Shown here: positions 36,281 through 42,500 of the stretch, one piece after another
How the letters are laid out: each line of letters opens with the position of its first letter
Numbering within the stretch: the first letter of the stretch is position 1
Made by a program: the position numbers and the translations under genes
Assembly: GCA_905221605.1 (NCBI GenBank)
Contig: CAJNDS010000806.1
Location: 1-42,500, forward strand
DNA from: Symbiodinium natans
Taxonomy: Eukaryota > Sar > Dinophyceae > Suessiales > Symbiodiniaceae
Length of the DNA stretch: 42,500 nt
Reading direction: 5' to 3'
Notes under the pieces: generated by a model
Told to the model about the DNA's origin: nothing
The model's database searches: none
Seen by the model: the letters and a program-made list of their open reading frames with translations, nothing else

Positions 36281-36394
36281 GCGGTCTCCAGCAAAGCCAA
36301 GGCCGCCAGCAACGACGAAAGCGAGGATGAGTCAGTTTTGGACAGCCTCAAAGGCTTCATCCATCAGCTGGCCACGAAGGCGAAGGAGGAGAGG
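36281..36394 (+). CDS. Coding exon, 38 codons
   Basis: Strong acceptor, phase 0 to 0, reads AVSSKAKAASNDESEDESVL then DSLKGFIHQLATKAKEER. The donor GTTTAGGG starts a telomere-like tract (36395-36450). Confidence 0.7.
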
Positions 36395-36450
36395 GTTTAG
36401 GGTTTAGGATTTAGGGTTTAGGGTTTAGGGTTTAGGGTTTAGGGTTTAGG
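36395..36450. repeat. TTTAGGG tract at a 5' splice site
   Basis: Seven to eight TTTAGGG units from the first intron base. Confidence 0.9.
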
Positions 36451-36529
36451 GGGGCGAATGTGCCTTGAGTTGTGCCTTGAGTTGCTCCGAGCCCCCCCCC
36501 CCCCCCCCAACCTTGCGAGAGTGAGCCAG

Positions 36530-36631
36530 GAAATACAGAGCCACGGGGAGGAAGCGTTCAAAGAAATCAAGGCCGAAGTCACGGAGATCGTGGAAGATAA
36601 AGTGCCTCGACTCCGAGTCTACGAACAAGCT
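36530..36631 (+). CDS. Helical exon, 34 codons
   Basis: Acceptor AGTGAGCCAG after a C run, phase 0 to 0, donor GTGAAC. Reads EIQSHGEEAFKEIKAEVTEI then VEDKVPRLRVYEQA. Confidence 0.65.
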
Positions 36632-36909
36632 GTGAACCAGTTCACCTTCTCCCAACAGCCACATTGTCCTGCTCCTGCTTGCAGAAGCGGTTCATGTAGA
36701 CTCTACAACCGAGCAACAGAAATCAAGAGCAGCGCTCATGGTGGTGCGGGTGGTGCAAGTACTTGTTGGTAAGTGCCTCCTTGTCCTCCAACCACCCCCA
36801 CTCCCATCACACTATTTGGCAATATGAGCGTTATCCGCTGGTAATGCGAACAAGCCAGCATCATTCCTCAAGCGCTTCGATGAGAAGCCCCGCGTGCTGT
36901 TTCCTTAAG

Positions 36910-36954
36910 GTGAAGGATCTGAAGGAGGACTTGAAGGACAAGCTCGACGAGAAG
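36910..36954 (+). CDS. Charged helical exon, 15 codons
   Basis: Acceptor TTTCCTTAAG, phase 0 to 0, reads VKDLKEDLKDKLDEK. The donor GTGCAAGAG is part of a 12-bp direct repeat shared with the start of the next exon. Confidence 0.58.
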
Positions 36955-37093
36955 GTGCAAGAGACATTCGGTTGGGTTTTTGGGCTTTCTCTGGGGGGGA
37001 GGGGGGGTTTGGTTTGTTTGGCGTCTGGGTGCTTTGTGGAAAATGTGCCCCAAAAAAAGCCGCGAACAAAAAAAAAACAATCCCATGAAGCAG
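36955..37093. mobile_element. Intron flanked by a 12-bp direct repeat
   Basis: AGGTGCAAGAGA occurs at 36953-36964 and again at 37092-37103, across the two splice junctions. The 139-bp body has weak inverted ends (TTGGGTTTTTGGGC against GCCCCAAAAAAAGCC). This fits insertion with target-site duplication. Confidence 0.55.
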
Positions 37094-37636
37094 GTGCAAG
37101 AGATCCGGGACCAGGCTGAGGCTGAGCTCAACAAGGCGAATCAGGCTGCTCAGGGCACCCTCAACGGTGCGAATCAGGCTGTCCAGGGCGCCCTGGGAGC
37201 CGAGCTCATTAAGGAGTCCGACGTAAAGCTGCTCTTCGAGAAGATCGAGGACAAGATCGTGAAGAAGATCAAGCATCTTCCCAAGAAGTTCCCAGACCTG
37301 AGGAAGATCGGCCAGAAGGCAGCCGAGAAGTCCTACGAGGCCGACGCCAAGCATCTGAAGAAAGAGCTGCAGAAACAGGCGGTGAAGATGGCAAAGGCCA
37401 CAGCCAAGCGTCTCGTGAAAGCAGCGGTGAAGAAGCTCCTGGATGATCTGAAGGGCCGCCTCGTGAGACTGATGATTGAGGTTGTGAAGGATATGATGGG
37501 CCTTGGGAGTGGAGATGATGATAGTGGCTCCGACATCTTTTCCAGCCTTCTGGACATGTGGTTTCCGGCCACCTCGGCTCTCATTGCCACGAACGGCACG
37601 GTCGGCAGCGCCGGCGGCTTCGCTCCTCGGCCGCAC
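37094..37636 (+). CDS. Large helical exon, 181 codons
   Basis: Acceptor AAGCAG, phase 0 to 0. The longest clear exon outside 4447: almost entirely Lys/Ala/Glu amphipathic helix (QEIRDQAEAELNKANQAAQG; EKIEDKIVKKIKHLPKKFPD; DAKHLKKELQKQAVKMAKAT). It includes a tandem repeat of KANQAAQGTLNG/ANQAVQGALGA, then an acidic turn GSGDDDSGSD. The donor GTGAGC at 37637 keeps phase with exon 37846, so the in-frame TAG at 37691-37693 would be intronic. Membrane-binding or coiled-coil roles are possible but not shown. Confidence 0.72.
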
Positions 37637-37845
37637 GTGAGCGGGCCTCTCTTGGCGCAAGAAGAGAGCTCCCTCAGCATGGACATTCAGTAGGACCCAG
37701 AAATTGTCATCATGGGTAGCGAGATGGCCCCTGGGGATTTTTCTGATGCTTATTAAGATTCAAGTATCACGATCCTTCGCTTTGATCTTTTAGGTGATCC
37801 CAGTTTTCTCTCGTTTCAGAAGACAAAAAATGCCGCCTTGCCCAG

Positions 37846-37948
37846 GATATGTTCGCCGAAGCGACGGACATGATGTCCGACGGCAGCGTCCAAACGAGCC
37901 TCATGGCCAAGGTCACGGACGCCGAGGACTCCTGGACTTGGGGGGGGG
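37846..37948 (+). CDS. Coding exon
   Basis: Acceptor GCCTTGCCCAG, phase 0, reads DMFAEATDMMSDGSVQTSLM then AKVTDAEDSWTW. The donor lies at the end of a G run. Confidence 0.6.
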
Positions 37949-38081
37949 GTTGCTAATTGAAAGGTCGGCCCTTCGAGCGCCCGTGATCATTTTTCACGTC
38001 CCCTTAACCCTAAACTCCCGAAAACCCGAAACCCTAAACCCTCCCAAACCCTAAACCTTATCCAACCCAAGATTCGCGCAG

Positions 38082-38161
38082 GCGGGCATGGATCTGGAGT
38101 CTGCCGCTACAACCACCGCAAACAGCACCCAGAGCTTACCTTGGCTAAATAAAAAATTTAG
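38082..38161 (+). CDS. Possible exon
   Basis: After TTCGCGCAG, reads AGMDLESAATTTANSTQSLP. Other frames are also open. Preceded by a CCCTAAA tract and followed by TTTGGGG/TTTAGGG. Confidence 0.42.
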
Positions 38162-38530
38162 GGTTTGGGGTTTAGGGTTTGGGGTTCAGGGTTTGGGGTT
38201 TAGGGTTTAGGGTTTAGGGTTTAGGGTTTAGGATTTAGGGTTTTAGGGTTTTAGGGTTTTAGGGTTTTACGGTTTTACGGTTTTACGGTTTTACGGTTTT
38301 ACGGTTTTACGGTTTTACGGTTTTACGGTTTTACGGTTTTACGGTTTTACGGTTTTACGGTTTTACGGTTTTACGGTTTTACGGTTTTACGGTTTTAGGG
38401 TTTTAGGGTTTTAGGGTTTTTGGGTTTTTGGGTTTTTGGGTTTTGGGGTTTTTTTGGGTTTTAGGGTTTTAGGGTTTTAGGATTTTAGGGTTTTAGGGTT
38501 TTAGGGTTTTAGGGTTTTAGGGTTTAGGGC
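38158..38530. repeat. TTTAGGG to TTTTAGGG to TTTTACGG array
   Basis: A graded array: 7-mers TTTAGGG/TTTGGGG, 8-mers TTTTAGGG, about 16 copies of TTTTACGG (38270-38395), then back through TTTTAGGG and TTTTTGGG to TTTTAGGG. Confidence 0.95.
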
Positions 38531-38590
38531 TTAGGGTACCTTGTCAAACGAGCAGGTGGCTACCCTCTGCACATCTTTATACCCCCTCAG

Positions 38591-38688
38591 CCCTAAAAAC
38601 TCCGAAAAGCCCCTTCAAAATGCTGGTGAGAAGAGGCAACTACAATGACAATCCGGACTCAGACGCCATCGTCGACGCTCGCAGAAAG
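38591..38688 (+). CDS. Coding exon, 32 codons
   Basis: Acceptor ATACCCCCTCAG, two bases in, reads LKTPKSPFKMLVRRGNYNDN then PDSDAIVDARRK. Phase 0 at GTCGGG. Confidence 0.52.
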
Positions 38689-38931
38689 GTCGGGGGGCCC
38701 GGCATCTTCTCTTGTGCTTCAGACTACGTTTGGACACTTCTAATCTGGAAGCCTCGCAGTTCCCACCTGCGATATCAGACCCTCACTCTCTCCTCAATTC
38801 TCTTGAAACTCAAACCCCAGGCCGTCAGAAGTCATCAGGCTAGATGCCTGTGGACATCTGTGTGTCATTCTGTGTTTCAAGCCTGTGTCACCAAGAAACA
38901 CTGCACAGGGCCCCGCCTTCTCTGCTGAAAG

Positions 38932-39074
38932 TGTCCAAGATTCCCGAGGTCAACGACAGGTCGATGATTGGCCAGGCTTTGAATTTCGGGAACATCAGTG
39001 GCACCGGCATCTGCAGCACACCGAACGCGACAGCTCTGCTCCAGAGCCCAGACCTCATGACCCAGCTGACCAGC
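38932..39074 (+). CDS. Coding exon, 47 codons
   Basis: After CTGCTGAAAG, two bases in, reads SKIPEVNDRSMIGQALNFGN then ISGTGICSTPNATALLQSPD. Phase 0 at GTACAGG. Ser/Asn/Thr-rich with one Cys, unlike the helical exons. Another exon may lie in 38700-38870. Confidence 0.57.
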
Positions 39075-39200
39075 GTACAGGCCTTTTTGGGGGGGGGGGG
39101 GGGGGGGGGAGTCGAGGTTGCTCTCCCAGCTGTTTTTTTTTTCTCGGCCGCTGTGTTGGGTTCTCGTCTCTTCTCTCTCATGCGCCCCCTGGAGTGAGAG

Positions 39201-39246
39201 GACCAGCTCCAGAGCCTTGAGGACATGCCGATGGCCCCTGGGCCTT
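39201..39246 (+). CDS. Short exon
   Basis: After GGAGTGAGAG, phase 0 (matches 38932-39074), reads DQLQSLEDMPMAPGP. One base out at GTCAGTGG. Confidence 0.48.
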
Positions 39247-39358
39247 GTCAGTGGGTCCTGTGAGGAGGTTCTTGATGCACGGAGTGTTTCTTTTTTGGTT
39301 TCTGTACACTGGGGGATGGGGGGGGGTTCTATGCGGAGTTCGACGTCTGACCCTAGAG

Positions 39359-39420
39359 TTCTTCGAAGGGATCTTGCAGACCACTTGGGTTTTTTGCATG
39401 CGCGCACCGACGATCTGGGG
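39359..39420 (+). CDS. Coding exon, 20 codons
   Basis: After ACCCTAGAG, two bases in, reads LRRDLADHLGFLHARTDDLG. Phase 0 at GTACGA. Confidence 0.52.
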
Positions 39421-39467
39421 GTACGATAATCCCGATCAAAGACTGTTCGTATAAGGGGGAACATCCC
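39421..39467. mobile_element. Fragment of a family F element (F3)
   Basis: CTGTTCGTATAAGGGGGAACATCCC is the family F right terminus; the left part is missing. It begins right after the donor of the preceding exon. Confidence 0.55.
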
Positions 39468-39563
39468 AATCCATCATGTCCGTTATGTCAGTCATCCGTT
39501 GTGTCAATGATGTGCGTTGAGCCCACACTGGAAGTTTAAGTGGGATCGTGCAAAAATGCCAAG

Positions 39564-39649
39564 CAGGTCCCGCAGTCTGGCAGCAATGAACCACACTCGG
39601 ATGCTTATAGAGCAGCGAGGGTACTGACGCGTCGCTGGGGGTTCGGAGG
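39564..39649 (+). CDS. Coding exon upstream of element A3
   Basis: After AATGCCAAG, phase 0, reads QVPQSGSNEPHSDAYRAARV then LTRRWGFG. Two bases out at GTGCCA, or up to 39664 with a GC donor at the element edge. Confidence 0.52.
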
Positions 39650-39664
39650 GTGCCAAAAATCCAT

Positions 39665-39775
39665 GCTTGCAGGTTCATGGGTAGTTAGAAGTAGGGGTTA
39701 TAAGTGGGGAACTATGGTCGTCACCTTACTTGGGGTACTTAAAACCCTACTTATAAGAACCCATGAACCTCCAAG
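39665..39775. mobile_element. Introner, family A (copy A3), diverged left end
   Basis: Left GCTTGCAGGTTCATGG, right CCATGAACCTCCAAG. The usual GT of the left end reads AT here; a GC donor two bases inward would keep the phase. Confidence 0.65.
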
Positions 39776-39818
39776 TAAGGTTACGAGCTGTCCGTGGAAC
39801 GAGTCTAGGGCTCAACTC
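39776..39818 (+). CDS. Short exon, 14 codons
   Basis: One base in, reads KVTSCPWNESRAQL, phase 0 at GTTGGG. Confidence 0.45.
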
Positions 39819-40033
39819 GTTGGGAGTTTTCTCTTTTGGCTCTCGGCTCTCTCTTCTTTGCAGTCATGTGTTGGCCCACTTGCAAGTTCCTCGGAATCTC
39901 TCCCCAACATATTTTTCCCGATTTTAGGGGGGCGGGGGTGGGGAGGGGGTGGGGTTTGGATCCTTAGGTCCGAATTGAGGGCGGATTGTTGATGCGAACA
40001 CATGTTGAAGGAATGTTCATCTTCATCAGTAAG

Positions 40034-40081
40034 ACGGCTCAGGTCAAGTCCTTCTATGATGCTGCTGAGACATCCTGCGAG
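40034..40081 (+). CDS. Exon, 16 codons
   Basis: After TCAGTAAG, phase 0 to 0, reads TAQVKSFYDAAETSCE to GTGTCA. Confidence 0.5.
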
Positions 40082-40227
40082 GTGTCAGAGCGTGCGCAGG
40101 CTCCAGACTCGACTGAAAGCCCGGTGTTTCTGAGTTTTGGAAACAAACCCTCAAACCCTCTGATTCTTCAACCAGTGCTCCACTGGAGACGTGCAGCGCA
40201 CCATTCTGTAGTTCCCACTGCCAGCAG

Positions 40228-40353
40228 GACATGTTCGACACACTTGACGAAATTCTGGATGCCGCTGAGACCGTCGAAGTCTTTGCGGCTGGCGGGATGC
40301 TTGGCGGCGATTATCCTGGGATAATCTTGGCCAGAAGCTTCGACCAAAGGAAG
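40228..40353 (+). CDS. Coding exon, 42 codons
   Basis: Acceptor TGCCAGCAG, phase 0 to 0, reads DMFDTLDEILDAAETVEVFA then AGGMLGGDYPGIILARSFDQ. Donor GTCTGC, soon followed by TTTAGGG (40366-40398). Confidence 0.62.
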
Positions 40354-40491
40354 GTCTGCAATACGGTTTAGGGTTTAGGGTTTAGAGTTTAGGTTTAGGA
40401 CTGTCGAGCACGACGGGCATGCTCTAGGTGAGGCACAAGATTTCGAGAGGCAAGCGCATGTCCCAAGATACCCTACTGCATTTGGGAGCAG

Positions 40492-40517
40492 GTGCCTGTT
40501 ACAAGACAGGAAGACCA
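40492..40517 (+). CDS. Exon of 26 nt ending at an introner
   Basis: After TTTGGGAGCAG, phase 0, reads VPVTRQED, two bases out at GTACTTGG. Short; supported by phase on both sides and by the element edge. Confidence 0.45.
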
Positions 40518-40939
40518 GTACTTGGAGGTTCATGGTACTTATTCACCGATTATCAGTGTACTTATAAGCCACTTATATAGGAGCTCCGCGCCCAGAGGGT
40601 ATACGGCTCTTCTTTTGTGCTGTTCTGTCCTCGCACCGCCCTCAGACGTAGGGATGGTGGGAGTGCTGCTGGGGTGTTACGCCGCCCTCACAAGTAGTGG
40701 TTGGTTTTGGTCAACCCGTATGTTACCCTGGGAGGGTTGTTTAGGAATATCTCGATCGGCTCACAGGCCAGACAGTGGCTCAAGGGAGCAGCTATGAGCT
40801 TCACAGCACCTTCCCAACCTGAGGGTGCTTGAATGGAGCTTTTGTGGCCGGAGGTAAGCCCCTTAAGTGCCCTAATATGGTTATAAGTACAGATATAAGT
40901 ACAGTTAAAAGTAGTTACGAAGTACCATGAACCTCCAAG
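40518..40939. mobile_element. Introner, family A (copy A4) with an internal insertion
   Basis: The ends are typical (GTACTTGGAGGTTCATGG and CCATGAACCTCCAAG), but the intron is 422 bp instead of about 105-140. Roughly 40580-40850 is unrelated to other copies, so a nested insertion is likely. Confidence 0.62.
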
Positions 40940-41013
40940 TAAGCCATCCCCGCATGGCTGCAGCGTCATGGCAGCTGCAAGAGCACAACCAAGACTGGCA
41001 AAGGAAAGCATAA
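40940..41013 (+). CDS. Coding exon
   Basis: One base in, reads KPSPHGCSVMAAARAQPRLA. One base out at GTGCCA. Confidence 0.42.
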
Positions 41014-41147
41014 GTGCCAGGGCGCAACCAGATATATGATCTAGATGGTCGCAATAGTAGCAATCGCATGGACGTCGGTCAGCAACATCAAGCTTGGAGT
41101 GGATCCTTCTCGATCCCTCAGGAAGAACTTGCCGATTGTGAAAACCC

Positions 41148-41200
41148 TCGCCACGATGTTGGAGGCGCCTTCCCAGAAAGCGCCTTGGCTTTGTCCAGCA
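41148..41200 (+). CDS. Part of a possible exon
   Basis: The segment after GATCCCTCAG (41121) reads KNLPIVKTLATMLEAPSQ in one frame and EELADCENPRHDVGGAF in another; the first resembles neighbouring helical exons. Limits not resolved. Confidence 0.3.
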
Positions 41201-41318
41201 CATTCTGTTGTGCCGTGACGAAATTCCACTCGAATCCCTTGCTGAGTCATAGCTGCCATCGCTGAAGATGTAGCTTCAACATAGCGCTTGCTCCCATCGT
41301 GTGAAAACTTGAAAGCAG

Positions 41319-41460
41319 GTGAAGAAGGCGGTGGATCGAGATTTAAGGAGCATCCACACCTTCCTCCGAGACAGCATGTTGCCAAAGACTTCAGCTTTCT
41401 GCACATTTGCGGAAGAAGTCAGGCTCGCCGTGCAGTACCTGAGGCCAGGCAGGGAAGCGC
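41319..41460 (+). CDS. Helical exon, 3' limit uncertain
   Basis: Acceptor CTTGAAAGCAG, phase 0, reads VKKAVDRDLRSIHTFLRDSM then LPKTSAFCTFAEEVRLAVQY. GT donors at 41419, 41430 and 41435; the frame ends at 41466. Confidence 0.62.
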
Positions 41461-41594
41461 TGCGTTGATCGACATTGAGATTTGCGCTCTCCTGTTCAGC
41501 AAAACAGCAGAGCAGCTATGGCTAGTAGCACACATCGGAGATATTCCGTCTCATCACTTCAGCACCCTAGACCCTTGCTGTTTGTTTCATTCAG

Positions 41595-41696
41595 GATGAC
41601 CGTGGATATGAGCAAAATGGCTGCATTTCCACCACAAGGGCCTGCGCAGGAGATCGGTAATGCCATCCAGGCGCTCTTTGAATTGTCCTGCAAAAC
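41595..41696 (+). CDS. Coding exon
   Basis: Acceptor GTTTGTTTCATTCAG, one base in, reads MTVDMSKMAAFPPQGPAQEI then GNAIQALFELSCK. Two bases out at GTGCCG. Confidence 0.57.
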
Positions 41697-41849
41697 GTGC
41701 CGTTAGTAGGCTTAGTAGACGAAGTAGCCTCTTAAAATGCTCATCGGCCACCAGCCTGGTCATCTGCTTCTCCCTCTCTCCCCCTCTCCCGCTCTCAACG
41801 TTGATCTTGTCGATTGTTGCGATAGCGCTATGCCTCTAGACTGTTTCTT

Positions 41850-41947
41850 AGAATCGCACCAACTAGAGCGCACGATTTTTCTGGAGGTGTGTGACTGGCT
41901 GCCGGATGCAATTGCAGAAGTCGACCAGGATCTCCAAGACCTGGCAA
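41850..41947 (+). CDS. Coding exon, 5' limit uncertain
   Basis: Reads ESHQLERTIFLEVCDWLPDA then IAEVDQDLQDLA to donor GTGAGA. Acceptors TTCTTAG (41852) and CTGGAG (41887) are both possible. Confidence 0.52.
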
Positions 41948-42007
41948 GTGAGAATTCCTTTGGCGGCATGGATCTCACAGTCCCGATGAAGCTGTCCGTC
42001 TGGAAAG

Positions 42008-42120
42008 GAGGACTGGTTTGCCCCCGACAACTTGGCGGCGCTCCGCACGGTTGCAAAGGCCTTCAACAGCTTCCTCGGCCCACTCAACAGGATCACTGAC
42101 ATGTTGGAGAGGATCAGCAA
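42008..42120 (+). CDS. Helical exon
   Basis: After TCTGGAAAG, phase 0, reads EDWFAPDNLAALRTVAKAFN then SFLGPLNRITDMLERIS. Two bases out at GTGTGC. Confidence 0.58.
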
Positions 42121-42146
42121 GTGTGCACGCTATCCCATTGCTTCAG

Positions 42147-42290
42147 CTTCACGCTCCTGGACGTGCTGGAGGGTTACTCAGAGGAGCGAGAAGAGTTGCT
42201 TGACTTTGTCTTTGTACCCTTCAAGAGGCTGGTGGGCGATGTTACTGGACCGGTAGCCAACGCGATTGAGCAGGCTTTGAAGGACCAGTG
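42147..42290 (+). CDS. Coding exon near the window end
   Basis: After CCATTGCTTCAG, one base in, reads FTLLDVLEGYSEEREELLDF then VFVPFKRLVGDVTGPVANAI. Good coding text then moves to another frame (AEIQALYDASTLEDIKE, about 42315-42366), so a short intron or an indel lies between. Confidence 0.55.
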
Positions 42291-42314
42291 CCAGTTCTAC
42301 CAATCGACGCGTCT

Positions 42315-42366
42315 GCCGAAATCCAAGCGCTCTACGATGCTTCTACACTGGAGGACATCAAAGAGC
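42315..42366 (+). CDS. Coding segment in a shifted frame
   Basis: AEIQALYDASTLEDIKE, up to a GTCTTGG donor candidate. After a 31-nt pyrimidine-rich gap ending in TTTCAG (42397), VSSDFSDFAWDVLPQTPMRV is open to the window end in one frame. Confidence 0.4.
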
Positions 42367-42500
42367 GTCTTGGACTTTTTTACTCTTTACCTTTCAGAGG
42401 GTTTCTTCGGATTTCAGCGACTTCGCTTGGGATGTGCTCCCGCAAACCCCAATGCGTGTTTTTGAGATGCAGTCCCGTGCTCGTCCCGTGCTCTTTTTCG

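Noticed and set aside
37637-37693. TAG at 37691 as the gene's end
   Set aside because: A GTGAGC donor at 37637 joins in phase to a good exon at 37846, so the stop is more likely intronic. It remains possible as an alternative end.
41612-41632. Resemblance to the reverse complement of the dinoflagellate spliced leader (GAGCAAAATGGCT)
   Set aside because: One base is missing, the match is only about 13 bp, and it lies inside a coding exon in the wrong strand for a leader relic.

Overview
The window looks like nuclear DNA of a dinoflagellate with a large, intron-dense genome. Three things support this: a Ty1/copia element whose integrase and reverse transcriptase resemble the copia lineage common in dinoflagellates; telomere-like TTTAGGG/CCCTAAA tracts scattered through every part; and short terminal-inverted-repeat (TIR) elements sitting in introns, like the introners described from dinoflagellates. 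The species cannot be named from this sequence. No rRNA, tRNA, CRISPR or bacterial-type operon was seen.

Nearly all genuine coding sequence lies on the + strand as short exons (about 25-180 nt) separated by introns. I found them by eye from open frame, amino-acid composition, acceptor AG, donor GT (sometimes GC) and, above all, codon phase. In many runs of consecutive exons the phase leaving one exon matches the phase entering the next (for example 1251-4057, 9086-10316, 11451-21619, 29746-30873, 35302-36954, 39201-40517). The exons may belong to one very long gene or to several co-oriented genes; no start, terminal exon or spliced leader can be placed.

Layout: 1-4.3 kb, telomere-like arrays and exons that together encode a thrombospondin type-1 (TSP1) module. 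4.45-5.6 kb, a large cysteine-rich then lysine-rich exon with a possible membrane segment. 6.3-11.5 kb, short exons of amphipathic helices. 11.6-20.0 kb, a decayed sense-oriented copia element inside one intron. 20.4-37.6 kb, more amphipathic-helix exons, broken by long simple repeats (hexamer arrays at 26 kb, GT at 28.5-29.1 kb, poly-G at 32.7-33.0 kb). 37.1-42.5 kb, one 181-codon exon followed by further short exons to the window end.

The main discovery-type signals concern introns. At least seven TIR families (called A-G here), each about 75-140 bp, lie in introns. Several coincide almost exactly with a whole intron and carry both splice sites. Three lie back to back at 35.4-35.9 kb, separated by exons of 34 and 41 nt. 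Separately, telomere-like tracts have a strand polarity: TTTAGGG often begins at the 5' splice site and CCCTAAA tends to sit just before the 3' splice site, so the two ends of an intron could pair.
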